A stretch of 39,188 nt of DNA from assembly GCA_001953115.1 (NCBI GenBank), contig LSSL01003857.1, forward strand, positions 1 through 39,188, read 5' to 3'. Below the pieces are notes generated by a model. The model was not told the origin of the DNA. It saw only the letters and a program-made list of their open reading frames with translations, and searched no databases. Origin of the DNA: Smittium mucronatum (Eukaryota; Kickxellomycota; Harpellomycetes; Harpellales; Legeriomycetaceae). The translations under genes and the position numbers were made by a program. Of this stretch, positions 11,501-25,149 are shown piece after piece. Every line of letters begins with the position of its first letter. Position 1 is the first letter of the stretch.

Positions 11501-14500
11501 CTTATAAATAAATTGAATCTACAGGACTATATATTTTAAATCTAAAGATAGAATTTAAAATCTTCAATGTTATTTCAAAATACTTTTAAAAATTCATCAA
11601 AATTAATAAATGAAGATGTTACGGGAAAAAATCTTACATAATCTTGCAAAATAAAAATTTCACATTGAACCATTCCAATTCAAATCCCCATTATTATGGT
11701 ATTAATATTTAGCTCACGAAAAATAACATCATGTTTAAAATAAAAATAAATTAAAGGTGTCATTTTGATTTTTTTAATGAATCAACTAACATTTCTAAGA
11801 TATTTGTATAAAAGGCATTTTTTTTGTCAATCTATGAATCGCTGAAAATTAAATAATAAATTTATATATGTTTTAAAAGAAGAAAAATCTAAAAAAAATT
11901 GAGATAGTAAAATAGAAATAATATTATCTTGCAACCAATCGAAAACTGAAAAAATATTTCTTCAATTTTAATCCAAGTTTTAGAGTTGAAAATTTGACTT
12001 TATTGATATTACTGGAAATGAATTAATATATAGAATAAAGTTTTGAGAATACTACATTTCATTTATCATTTCTGCCCAATTAATTTCTTTTGATAAAAAT
12101 TTAAAATTTAAAGTAATTCTAACATTTTGATTTACCCATTGAAATGATTTTATACTTGTACATTGGTTTTAAATTCATATCTTTGTTTTGAATGAAATAT
12201 TTTGTTTTTAGATTATTTTTTTCCAAATTTGTTTAATTTTTAAGATTTAAAAGGGTGCAAGTTAAAAAAAATTAATTTTTTTATTTAATTTTTACTAAAA
12301 ATAATAATAGATTTTATATACTGGTTAATTTATGTTATTTTTTTACATTGAATTTTATTAAAAGGTTTCATAAATTTAGTGTTAATTATACGATTTTAAA
12401 TGATTTTATTTAAAGATATTCCAATTAGATAAAATTTTTGGCAATAATTTTATTATTCGAACTTTTAATTTTAATATATTAGTAAAAATGGATTTATAGA
12501 ATATATTATCGAAAATACAAAAATAAAAAAATACAAATAAACATTACAATTGTTTGTTGTAAATGGATCAGCAATGATTACATTTTAATAAATAAAAAAA
12601 CTAAAATTTCAAACAGTACTTAACACAGAAAGAAGATATTCTGAGAATAATCTAATATTTTTAATAATTGGTGATAAATTAAATTGTGCTTATAAATATT
12701 CGTTTTTTCGATGATTATTCTACAAATTTTATTGATATAAATTATTTAGTGGTATTTATTTTATTAAATTTGATTAGGCATTTGAGATTCTAAAAATTTA
12801 GTTATAGATTTTTAAGATTGAACATGTTAAGTATGGATTTTTTTCGGTTAAAAATATATATTTTTTGTTTTATTTTAACTAAAATAGTATACTAGGTTTG
12901 CTGCCAATATTAGTTTTTCTATCGTAATTAAATATAGACTTGATAATTTGGATGATTATATTTTAATATTTTCTCTTTTTTCAGCTTTTATTATAATATT
13001 TCTAATTTTTGGAAATGTGATTTCTCAGCTTGATTATTCGAATCATTTTTTTTAAAGCCTTTCAATAAAATAATACATATTCAAAATCTATATTAAATAT
13101 AATAAGTATAAAATTTTTAATTATTTATTTTAGAAGTTTGAAGTTCTATAAATTAATGAGTTGAAAATAAATTGTGTTTTCGAAGTAAATTTTCAATGAT
13201 ACAAATTTAAAATCAAGTTTGAGTGTTATGATTTCAAAATATATTTTTTGGTCTAACTATTTAATCTTTCTATCTTTTGACATTTTAAAATAATTATTAT
13301 TTCTTGTTATCATTATTTTTTTTATGTTTAATATAAATATTTTTTCTAAATTTTAAACTAAACATTTATGTCAATATGTTTTTTTAAAAAAACGGCTTTA
13401 AAAATTTAGAATAAAAAAAAAATCTACTTGCTATGATTTTTAAAGATATTTCATTTAAAAATTCAAAAATTCAATTTAATTGTTTATAAATATTTTTCTT
13501 GTATAAATTTGTCTTTGTATCGATTAAGATCTGAAATTAAACGAATTTTAAAATTTAACTTAATTTTTGAACATAAAAGCAATAAAATTTTATAGTGTTA
13601 AAAATTACGAAAAATTTCATCTATACCATTTTTCACACTTCTAATTTTTAAAATATTTTATTTTTAATTTTTCATGGACTAATTTATTTGGACCTATCAT
13701 TCGCAAAATTTCTATATATCTTAACCTATAGTTTACAATAATTCATCTTAACACACAAATTTAACTGTTGGTGATATATTTTAAAAACAATTACTCCAAT
13801 ATTTTATTTTAGAAATTTTTATCATACATGATCAAATAGCTGGATAAAATTTTACAGACGCATTTCAATTGATTAGCATTTTAAACTTTTTTATCAATTT
13901 TATTAATTTGATTTATATTCAATGTATTTATAATATTTTTAATCCTTAAGAAATACAAAGACTTAATTTATTATGAACAATAATTTCTCTTAAATGTTGA
14001 AAACCTTGTTATTTTATTCTCTCAAACAAACCTTATATCCTTACCTTGATTAATCTCGTTTTTTTTTGCCTTTCCAACACCCATCACTTACAATAATATG
14101 ATTTTAATGTTTGAAAAATAGCTAGAATTGTCCTTATTTTGTTTTTTTTATGTCTGCCAAACCATTTTATTAATAGATATTTTAAATTATGAAAAGAAAT
14201 TAAAACATGCGCTTTTATTCTAATAGTTAAAAAATACAATTGGAAATTTTCTATCATTAGGAAAGGAAATAGATTTAGATATTTTTTCTTCAAATTTTAT
14301 TAATTTCTGAAAAAAAATATGTATATAAATTATTCCTATTAATTTTTTGAAAATGTCATATTTTTATATTTTTTTGTTACTTAAAATTTGGATTATTTAA
14401 AAAAATACAAAAAAAATTAATAATTTTTTTTTAAACTATCATACTTATTTACTTTAAATTATGATTTAAATGGATATTCTATATTATCTTTTCAAAGTAA

Positions 14501-17180
14501 TTTGTTCGATTTTATATTTATTTTAAAATATTTGATTCAAATTTATATATATAAATTTCCAATTTAAACTTAAAAATTCTTTTTTTTCAAAAAAATTAAT
14601 TTTTTTTATTTTAATTGCTTATGAATCATTATTTTCAAGAAAATTTATTGAAATAGTTTAGCTTTCGGTAGTTCTTATTGGAAAATATTTAGTAATCTTG
14701 AGTGAAACTTTTAATACTATAATAAAATTTGACTTCTATTCATCTTTAACATTAAAAATTCATCTAACTGCAGATATTCATAAAAGTAGTATTAAAGAAA
14801 GGAATTAAAGATATCGTACATTTATATATATATGAATATATTTATCCCAAATTTTCCAAGAAATTGAATTAAAAAAAAACGGGGTTATTATAAAAGAAAA
14901 TTATATCATTTTTAAATTTCTGAGCAATAAATAATCTTCGTGACTTTTTTTAATAAAATAAATCTTAAAATTTATGATATGTATACTTTTTTTAATTGGA
15001 TAATTTTTTTATTTTATTTACAGAAAATTATAAAACCGACTTTATTTTTTATTTCACTTCTTCTCTTATAATGTCTATTGTATCAAAGAAAAAAATTAGC
15101 CATAACTGCATCATTATTTCATTTAAGTGCTGTTAAATAATTGATAAATTTTTTGCTACAAAAATATACTTAATAAAATGTTAGAGGATTGAAAATCATA
15201 TATTTAAATTATGAAAATATAAAATTATTATTTATAAAAACAAAAAAAGAGTGTTAAAATTACTGTTTTTTGCTCTATTTAGAAAAGCTACATTGAATTT
15301 TGTAATGGATATATGGCTCATAATCTTCTAAAAAAAAATGAAATAAATTTACATAATTTTTGATTCTATATTGATATTTTTTATTTTATTGTATCTTATA
15401 TCCATTAAAACCATTTTGTGAAAACCATTTTAATATGATTTGCTATAATATTTAATAGTTTTAACATGAATTTTATTAAATTAGATAATTTAAGATTTAT
15501 AACATCCTTAAAATTTACCCTTATTAGCTTTTTTAAATACTTAGTATTATTATTTGTTAAAGTTATTTCCATTAGAAAAAAAATTCTTTTTCCAAGTTGG
15601 GTAATCATGTTTAATTTCTGATCTATTCGAGAAAAAATATTATTTTTGCCCCAATTCGATGAAAAAAATTGTGACTTTTTAGATTCCTTTTACTTTCTAT
15701 TAATTTTTCCTCAAAATAATTCGTATACTACTTTATATACCATCTCAAAAATAAGCGAAAAAAACTTTTTACAATAAAACAAAAAAAACTTCGTCTAAAA
15801 TTGATCCCAAGTGACACAGGAGTTTTGATTGTTACTACACTTATTTTTTTATAGAAATTTTTAAATATGGCTACATGGAAATTAATCTATCTCATTGGAT
15901 TATTTTTAAATCCATTCTTATGCTTTAATTATCTCTATTATTTTTGGAAAATATTGATACCTTAAAAAAATCAAATCTTTTTCTTTTATGTATAGAACAA
16001 TATAAAGAAATTATTCGCATATTATCTTATATATGAAGTTTATTTTTAATTGAATATAATTGAGAGATTTATTTATTTTAAAATAAAAAAACTATAATTC
16101 GTGGAATCTCCAAAATTTTCTCCATAACATGGCGAATCTAAGAAATCTTATATTGTATTAATAAAAAGCTTAAGTTAAATTTTTGATATTATACATATAT
16201 TATAAGGGGTTATTATATATATTCTTTTATTTTATTGGAAAATACTTTCGTCATTTTTATTATCATTTCTTCTGATATAGTTTTTCAATCTTATTTTATA
16301 AAAAGGTTATCTTTATCGCATGGCGTTTTTCATTTTTCATATTCAATTTGAGTCTTTTAATTAAAAAATGAATTTTTTTTTCCTAATTTTTTTTATTTTT
16401 TGATAAATATTAATTATTACTCTTGAATCCTTTATATTATTTACATTTTTAATTTCAAAGGAAATAATTTTCATTTTTGCACTTAAATTAGGCTTGGAAA
16501 TATTATTCAGAGTTATCAGCTCTCTTATAACTATATAAGAACCATCTATCCAGTTTTTTTTCGTCTTTTATTTTTTAAAAAAATAATGATAACTAATGTA
16601 ATTTCATTCAAAAAATTTAATTTTTAAAATTTAAAAATATAATTTAGAGTATTATTAAACGATATTCATTTTTTTTTATTATCACATTTACTGTTTAAGC
16701 TACGGAGTGAATTTATCCAACTGATTTTTTTGGTCATATTTTATTGTTTTTATTGAAAAAAATAATAATAATTTAAATTTTCCTGATATCACAATTAGAA
16801 ATTCAAATTTAATTTATGATAAATATTTTTTACAGTAATTAGAAATTTAGAAACAAAAAAATTGATATTAAAAATAATAAATAATTCTAATAGATGTAAA
16901 TAATTTATTTTTTAACTAAAATTTAATTTGATATGCTAATATTTAATTCGTAAGCATTTAAATATATATCAATTTAAATTGAAGCACTATAAATAATTGA
17001 AATGCTTTTGAACTTTAAAATTATAATTTATACCATTAAAAGTGAGATTGAAAAATAAAACATAATAATAATTTAACGAATAAATATGGGATTATAAAAA
17101 TTTAATTTAAAAGTTTAAAACACCTGTTAAAGCTTTAAAATGTGAAGAATGTAGAAAAAATTGCGACTTTGCATTAAAAA
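8510..17180. other. AT-rich tract without a defensible gene
   Basis: Uniform AT-rich sequence with many T and A runs and short (TA) repeats. Open frames on either strand are short and of low amino-acid complexity. The few listed by an ATG rule (10543-10737, 14084-14293 and 15405-15608, all minus) are at chance length, rich in Ile, Lys, Asn, Phe and Tyr, and show no motif. G tracts at 11114-11119 and 11421-11425 stand out. Nothing else could be supported. Confidence 0.6.
9166..9184. repeat. (AT)n dinucleotide repeat
   Basis: An uninterrupted alternating AT run of 19 bases, the longest simple dinucleotide repeat I noticed in the window. It has no evident function. Confidence 0.8.
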
Positions 17181-17184
17181 AATA

Positions 17185-17535
17185 TTATAATATAACAATG
17201 ATACAAACATCCAGTATAAAATTTGAAGAAGATAAACTTAAAATCATAAAATATTTATATTTATATTTATAAATTGAATTTTCCGCCAATTTTAACTCTA
17301 AAACTATAAAATAATATTTAGATATAATTACATAAAAGAGACAAGAAATATTTAGTTGATATTTTTTTAGAAGATCACAACTACGAGTGATATAATTGGT
17401 ATTCCCATGATGATTTTTCTTTAAATTAGTGATACAAACCGCGTTTACTATAAAATTGATTTTTTGGTAAATAAGATGAATAAAAAATAAAATTTTCCTT
17501 GAAATTGAGAAGTTTTTTGATTTTTTGCAATACAT
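17185..17535 (-). CDS. Hypothetical ORF of 116 codons, no recognised family
   Basis: It is the longest ATG-started frame outside the retroelement. The product is rich in Ile, Lys, Asn, Tyr, Ser and Leu, as expected of translated AT-rich DNA, with a few Cys, a His-His (KKNHHGN) and hydrophobic stretches (SCLFYVIISKYYFIVLEL and a C-terminal segment) that could be read as membrane segments. No domain, signal peptide or neighbouring operon partner supports function. At this composition a run of this length is uncommon but not impossible by chance, so it is listed with low confidence. Confidence 0.2.
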   Translation of the reverse strand: MYCKKSKNFSISRKILFFIHLIYQKINFIVNAVCITNLKKNHHGNTNYITRSCDLLKKYQLNISCLFYVIISKYYFIVLELKLAENSIYKYKYKYFMILSLSSSNFILDVCIIVIL

Positions 17536-17768
17536 TAAATTGATGAATTATGGAATAGTACAAAGGTTTTCATATAATGTAAAACTCATCTTCTTTAGTT
17601 CTAGTATACTGGGAAAGAAAAAAAAAATATCATATTTATAAGCTGCAATTTTAATATAATTTGACCAAAGTACCTATTGAAATGGATGCTTACATATCAG
17701 ATCATTTAAAGATTAATTGAATTGTAATAATATGAATTATTATTAACTTATTTTTCTCAAATTTTTTA

Positions 17769-18345
17769 GATCCCCGAGTCAGATATCGTCACATTTCTTG
17801 AATTATAACTAATTCCAACTGGGTATAAATTTCTTTGGTCCGAAAGATCGTTTTTCTTAGACCTAAAAACACCAAAAATATCATCAATTGAATTATTTTT
17901 ATAACTGAATCTGGTTCTTTGAAGTACTTATATAGTATTCCAAAATGATAGCAAACATAACTTTTTCTATTATTCTCTAAAAAATTCAATCGGCCAATTT
18001 CCCCAGCGGAGTTTTCATCGCCGAACAATCAAATTCGCTGTTCATAATATGAGATCCAGAGTGAGTCATAAGATAATAGTATCTTAAAAGAATATTTCAT
18101 TGGGTAATATTAGTATATGAAGACAGTTAAGAAGATACTTCAAGTCTTGTGTGAGATTATCTACAAAATAATATAGTATATACTCTTTATTTTCTTTTAT
18201 GACTTGGTTAATAAAAATTAAGCAAGTCTTAATCTACTTTCTATTACATTTTTAATCGATAGACTAGATAAGGACCTCCATCAATATTATAACTTTCTTT
18301 AAAATAATCAATTATTATGAGTATTTGATAAAAAAATTACCCTCA
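17769..18345 (-). other. GC-elevated island with interrupted open frames; possible decayed gene
   Basis: Between 17,760 and 18,060 the G+C rises well above the surroundings. On the minus strand, overlapping frames carry mixed-composition peptides. One is 53 codons (17927-17769) with NDLSDQRNLYPVG and VTISDSGI. Another, 18028-17789, has GDENSAGEIGRLNFLE and FKEPDSVIK. Farther upstream are GSHIMNSEFDC followed by SAMKTPLGKLAD, VDNLTQDLKYLLNCLH and NIDGGPYLVYRL. The pieces are in different frames, as expected of a frameshifted pseudogene read right to left. No piece could be matched to a family, and each alone is within chance length. Confidence 0.25.
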
Positions 18346-18459
18346 AATACTCTTTAATCGCGAAATCTGGTCTTCTGTTATGATTTTTGTGTCTTATTTA
18401 AATTTTTTTGTGCCGCTTAGGAACTTAACTCTTTCTCAGAGACCAATTTTAAAGATGAA

Positions 18460-21400
18460 AAATTAGATTTTTATAGCTTTTTTTTTTATCGTTTTCCACA
18501 ATATAATGATGCAAAATCCAGACTTATTAATTTATTTCAACAAAAAATTTTGGGAAATTTTCAAATTTTTATTTAATACTATTTTTCAAACCCAGATTCT
18601 CTATAAAAATTAGTTGATTTATGTGAATTTAAATATGATAAAGTCTTTCATTGGGGTAAAAATAGTGTATCTGATTTCACCAGAGCTCCAACGATCAATG
18701 AAGGTTATTGTGTGTGATTTTTTAGTATCTTTTTAACAAAAAAATTATTATTTGACTAGTATACTAACGATCATGGGACTATTTTCTCTTTAACCTCCCA
18801 TAATGAATAATAAATTATACTCATTTGGTATATTTGTGTTAAATTTGATTTGGGAGGACCCAAGCCCAATTTAAAAAAGTTGTTACAGTATTTATATTGG
18901 AGCTATTAGAGATAAGATGTTTAATTTTTGTACCTACTATCAGAATAATTCTCAGGAAAACTTTTGATTTTGGATGATATTTTTCTGTTTTTCAAAATAA
19001 AATTGAGCTTAAATCATTTCCAATTATCTACTATTTTTTATTTGAATTTACTTCTAACTATGTATACTTTGCAGCTTTAATATCAAATATTTTAATAAAA
19101 TTGAAAAAAAATCTTATAATTTCTACTTTTTTCATCTCAATATGATCCGGGAAAAGAAATATAAGTCACACAAGTAGAGTTTATATGATATTTTCTAATG
19201 AAGATTAATAAAATTAGTTATAAATCATTAGAATTAAATATGAAATAAAATAAAAAATAAAAAAATTTCTATATATTTAAAGATTATTTTTATTTTAGTT
19301 TTTTCATAGATGCACTGGTCTTTTCCTGTTTATTTTAAAAGTATTATACAAGTTAAAATTTTAATATTTATCAAAAAACTAATCGAAGAATTTTAACATT
19401 TATGAGAGGATATTCATAATTATATACATTTATCACACTATTAACTTTTTTTTTTTTTAATAATAGGCTTATATTACACATTTATCACTTTTTTAAACTA
19501 GATCCAATACTAGATTATAAATGAAATGCTATTCTACAGTATAAGATTCGTTATAAGGCTATAAAATGGTGTTAAATTAAAAAAAATCTTAATAATTATG
19601 TCTAATACTTATTATTTTTTCTAAAAAAAGAAATTTTTGAGGTATAATAATCGCGGATAGTACACTTTTTTCGCAGAATTTTTTTTCTGGAGCTTTTATT
19701 GATTTACATGAATTAATATTGCGTAAAAATTTTTGCTAAAGAATTTTTAAAAAAAAATTACTATCACAACCATAATATGCAATTTAGATTTTAATGGATT
19801 TTTCTAAAAAAAAAACAAGATTAACTTTTTTTAAAAGTATATAAATTCTGACTATTAGGAATTACTTCTGATCCTTCTGAGCAAGAAAATTTTAAATTTT
19901 TTTCGCAAAATTTTTTCGTTTTACTAGCAGAAGTGGAAATAAAAATTTTCTAGATTTTTCAACTTTTAAAATAAATTTTGTTAAAATGCCGAAATTCCAT
20001 CTATCAGAAAGTAAATTTTAAATGATTTCAGAAAATTTGTTTTTATAACTTTTTTCCAAAAATCATACTATTGCATATCATAAAGATTATATTTTACTTT
20101 TTTTAAACTTTTTTATACTGTTTGATATATGATGTATTTTTCATATCAAGCATTAAATTTATCGTGTTATTATTTACATTATTTTTTACTATTAAACACC
20201 CCCAGCAAGTTAAGGGGGACTTATTGGACATTTGATATATAAATATATTCCCCATTGATATCATATTTGGCGAATTTATTTATCAATTATTTATTATTAT
20301 TTATAATTCTTTTAAAAAAAATCTTGTTAATTCAAAAAAACTATATATATAATATCCAAACACCATTAATGTATCAAGTCAGAATATCGAAAAATTTGTA
20401 ATAATATTGAATACCATTTCCAATTTATCTAAACTTTTTTAAAAAATGTATGGAAATGCAATCTTCAGTAAATTTCGATTCCGAAATATAAATGAAAAAG
20501 TTCCTTTAAAAGTAAGGACTCTGAGTTAAGATAAAAAGAGGAAATAAAAAACTACATATAAGATATGTTATAAGTGATATTTATATTGTAATAAATTGAT
20601 CTTGAATAAAAGAAAAACATTAGAAAAACTGTGACTTATTTTTTATAATATCCGTTCAGCATAATTCTCTTCTTATAAATGATAATAAATTTGAAATCAA
20701 ATAAAAAAACATGGATCATAATAATAAAACAAACTAATAAAATTCCCATATACAAAAAGAAAGATTTGAAACACTAATAAAATATTGTATGATAATAAAA
20801 TTTCTTTGGATTCCAACTCAAAAATATCATACATTTTATGAACAAGTTCTGTTATTTTAGTATCTTTCTACCTATATATGTATAAAAACTCTTTAAAAAA
20901 AGTAAAATCGATAAAATTGTGGAAAATATTCGATATCTGCTTTCATTGTAATATTCAAAGCAAATTAAGCTCTGATAGGTACGAGATTGGTGAATAATTG
21001 AAAAAATTAAATTTCTTTCTTTCAACTTATTAAATTTTTCTGAAAAAAAATATACATACATTTTTCAGATTGCTTTTAGATACAAAAAAAATACCTCAAT
21101 AGATTTATGTTGATTTTTCTTATTTCCACTAAAAAAAGAATACTTTATATCAACTTTAATTTTTTTAAAAAATATTTGATACAAGACTCCAATTGGTAAT
21201 TTAAAAATATTATGTGAATTAACCACGTGATTTAGATCCATAAATCGATTTTTACAGAAAAAGTTTTTTCTTTTTTGCCTGAGAATATACTCAAAGATCC
21301 TTTAATATTGAAATTTAATATTTTTCTCGTCATATTAACAATATTCTCAAATATATATGAAAAATCTGGGAATAATCCAAGATATTAAAGATTTTTTTAA

Positions 21401-24320
21401 AAAAAATTGGGAAAATATCATAACTTTAACTTGGATTCAGAATAAATGAAAAGTTTTGATCAGAATTAGATAAATTATGAGACATTTTTCTTATTTTTGG
21501 ATTGTATAAGAAATAATTAGTTTCAGCATAAATTAAATATTTTCTTTGCTTAAACAGATAATAAAGTTAATTTTGGTACTAGGTATTCATTTAGAGTTGA
21601 ATGAAAATATTTTGTTTTTTTAAAAAAAACATCCGAATTTCAACATGAAATTTATTGAAAGTTTTAGAATAGTATACTTATCTTTAGATTTTCAACATAA
21701 TAATATGAGGGGTATTGTAAAGATGGATAAATTATTATTGATATAATTTTTTAATAGAAACATTTATAAAAAATCAATAAATTGGTTTTTTATTTATTCT
21801 ATAAAAATATAGAAGATTTATTTTAAATTTTAATTAATTCGAATGAGAAAACCGCTATTGAATTTACTCGGTGTTTTTTTTTACAAATGATGTTTATTAC
21901 CTGCTTTCATCAAATAAACAGTAACCTGCATTGTTCTGTGTTTATAAAAATAAAGAAATTTCGTATAAGGTGTATATTGTAGATTAAGTTAATATTCAAG
22001 ATTTTTCTTATTAAAATTTTATATAATTAAAAAACTTCACGATATCATAATTAAATATAAACTTTTTTCATTTTTTTGACTTTTTTAACATCCAAAATTG
22101 AAGTAAAAAAAATCTTTATTAGAGAACCAGTATTTATATCCAAAAACTCGATGATTCTGATGAATACTTAAGCCCATAGAACTATAATGAGATAAAAATT
22201 ACAAAGTAATATACGGATATTTTCAGTGAAAAGGATATTATAATCAACCAAATTTATCTCTAAATACTTTAAATTTTATTTCGAAATTGTTGAAACCGGA
22301 ATCAAAACTGTGAAATTTTTATTAAATCGATTGTTTTTTTTTGAATTTAAATAACATCGATTCTTTTCACAAAAATATAAATACTTTTCTATATAGTCTT
22401 TATTTTTCAAATCTATCAATTTAGAGGCCTAGAAAGTGTGTAAATATATCTGCATTATATTGGACTTAATTTTATTCACTTTTCAACATCCTCAACTTTC
22501 ATATATCCTTATTTTGAATATATTTTAGAAATTTTACTAAGATATTTTAATTTTAAAAATTTCTTTTGAAAGAACTCCCGGTTATACAGCACCATTTTTA
22601 ATAACAATAAAAGTGTGATGAATAAATTTTTATTTTTCTATACTTTTTTAATATATTTTTAAACTATTTGAAAACTTTTAATAAATTCCTCCTAAAAAAA
22701 AGAGTGAAATATAAATTAACAATTAATTAGAGATTCAATAAATTTTTTGATTTTGATTCTAGTTTTTTAGGATAAATTTTATTACTTAAATATTGGTTTA
22801 AAAAAAATTAGAATCTGATCTTCAGTTATAAACAATCTCGTATTAACATTTTGTTGCACTGATTTTCAACTCAGCTATTTGCAGATATCAAATAAAAAGT
22901 TTTTACTTAGCCATATTCTGATTACTTTTTCCGGAATATGCTATATAATGATCTAATTGAATATTCAACTTATTTTAATGGTTCAATTAAAATTTAATTA
23001 TATCTTCCTTATTTTTTTATACGCTATACAAACATGATCCCGTTGGATACATATTTGAAACTAATTTCCCATTTTTGATTGGATGAGCTATTAAACTTTA
23101 TTTTTTATTCCTTTTCTTGAATTTTTTATATTTTTTAATCACAATAAACTTGATTCTTACACAGATAAAGATAAATTATGCCTAAAAAAAGTTTCTATTG
23201 AGTTGTTAGATTATAGCCAATAAAAAAAAAATTTGATGGAAATTTTTGTTAAAAAGTTAATAATTGAAAAATTAATTTTTCTATTAAGATATTTGGGTCT
23301 TTTAAATTGGTTTTAAAAAATCATTTATTTTTTACACTTATGTAGTTTAATTTGCGGATGTGCTTAGAATGAGTGGATTTTTTTTCAAAATACTTCTTCC
23401 TATTATTTTATAATTAGGGATACCAAAATAACCACATTATATTAATAAATCAGTGTTTATATCATTAATAAAAAAAATACAAGTCTTATCTTAAAATTTC
23501 TATACATCATTAAACTTATGCAAAAAAAAGATGGAATAATATCCACTTTTAAACTTAGATTTCTGAAATATTTTTGACGAAAACTAGAGAGAAATATGAA
23601 TTGCTGATATATATTTGTATTAAGAAAATGAAAAACTTTACCAGCCTCCAAAAAAGATCCGATCTTTAAGGAAATTACATCTAATTAAATTTTTTAAAAT
23701 AATAAATAAGTTTCTATAGCAGAAAAACTACTCAAGTGAATTTAGGGTAATAGTGAATATATATATTCCTTATAAAAAATTTTCTAAATCGAGGGAAAAT
23801 GTGAAAAATTCTGCATTCTTTAAAGTAGTTATAAATTTCAAAACCATTTTTTTTGAGTCTTAAAATATTAATAAACAGGTTAATGAACATACTTTATGTT
23901 AAAAAATCTAAAAATATATCTTTAATGTTAAATGAGATAAAATCCCAAATGTGAGAAAATATAGCGAGGATAAAGATAGATTATTTCTCAGATAACCTTT
24001 TCAGATTTATTTTCAAATAAGAAAATCAAAGATACTGATTCACATGATCCCAAATTTAAGGAATAAATTTTGGGGAATAGAGGAGACCTTTTTTATGACT
24101 GGTTTAGTTTATGGGAGCTTGATGAAAATTTCTAGTTCTGCTAAATTTATATATTGAAATCAGAAAATAGAAAATAGAAGGTGGAGTAAATCTAATTTTA
24201 GCCCCAAATACAAAATTATTATACTGATAACATAAATATGACACTATTTTAAAATTGATAAATTATTGAGGGACTTTGGGAATTCATTCATATAGTGAGC
24301 AAAATATAAGTTTAATTTCT
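18460..24320. other. AT-rich tract without a defensible gene
   Basis: AT-rich sequence like the rest. A slightly GC-richer patch at about 18.65-18.90 kb gives only short frames. Minus-strand frames at 20852-21061 and 23457-23651 are of chance length and low complexity. A GC-rich hairpin lies at 20199-20218. No RNA gene was recognised. Confidence 0.6.
20199..20218. repeat. GC hairpin: C5, 10-base loop, G5
   Basis: CCCCC at 20199-20203 pairs perfectly with GGGGG at 20214-20218 across a loop of AGCAAGTTAA. In DNA of about 20% G+C this is a conspicuous outlier. It is not followed by a T run that would make it a bacterial-type terminator, and no gene adjoins it. Confidence 0.6.
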
Positions 24321-24322
24321 AA

Positions 24323-25147
24323 AATAATATTGAAGAATTAGTTGAAAAAAGCTATATTTTCAGTAAAAAGAGACTTCCAATTGATAAGCTCGATATTTTT
24401 GAGAAACAATATTGATGTCTCGTAGATAATTTGCTGCACTATTCTTCATTTCAATAGAACATCCGGTTCATTTACTATTTCCAAAAAAAATCTGGTAAGC
24501 TTAATAAGCATTGTATAAAAATTGAAATTTCTGTTATAAAAGATCGCATATGTACCTTCATATGCCGAGAAGCTCAAAACATGTTCCATGATATATCTAT
24601 TTGTAAGAAAATGAAGAATATATATTGTTTTTAAAAAAATAAACTTAACAATTTTAGAATTGGAGACTCAAAGAATTATACTCAGGCTAGATAATGACAT
24701 AAAAGATCTATATATGTTAGAAATTAAGGTACAGAATAGCTATTACAAAAATAATAAATCGAAATCCTGCACAAATTCCAAATCAATCGTTCCAAATTAC
24801 ATAGGAACCATTTGATAACTTTCATGCTCCATCTTTCAATTTTGATATATCTTTGAAAAAGATTCGGTGGAAGAGTTTTTATGGTGAATTTTTTTGGTAT
24901 GCTGAAGATACTATTCAAGATTACTGGAGATTAGTACTGGAATCATCTTGATAACACAGAAAATTTGATTTATATATGCATATAACTGGTAAATTTTCGC
25001 ATCTCCGAGTTTCCACTAGAACAGGATAAATTAAAATTTTATGATATGGCAAGAAAAAAAAGAGCAGGAATTGACAATATGGAAATAATAATAATAATTA
25101 GAAGACTTAAGAGCGAAGAAAACAGAAGGATGGCTTCGCGTCTTTGA
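24323..25147 (+). other. GC-elevated island with successive open frames; possible decayed gene
   Basis: Successive plus-strand open stretches in shifting frames cover most of the island: 24458-24631 (58 codons), 24615-24812 (66), 24805-24948 (48) and 24986-25144 (53). Pieces include VIKDRICTFICREAQNMF, RLDNDIKDLYMLEIK, YAEDTIQDYWRLVLES and FPLEQDKLKFYDMARKK, which are more varied than typical translations here and include three Trp. The DTIQDYWRLV piece faintly recalls the T-x-x-DFWRM segment of protein tyrosine phosphatases, but no other phosphatase motif was found. I do not assign a function. Confidence 0.27.
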
Positions 25148-25149
25148 GA

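Noticed and set aside
11641..11700. Possible tRNA T-arm (TTCAAAT near 11679)
   Set aside because: The flanking five bases do not pair and no acceptor or anticodon stem could be found.
24724..24918. Minus-strand 64-codon ORF
   Set aside because: It is a shadow opposite the more coding-like plus-strand frames at 24615-24948.
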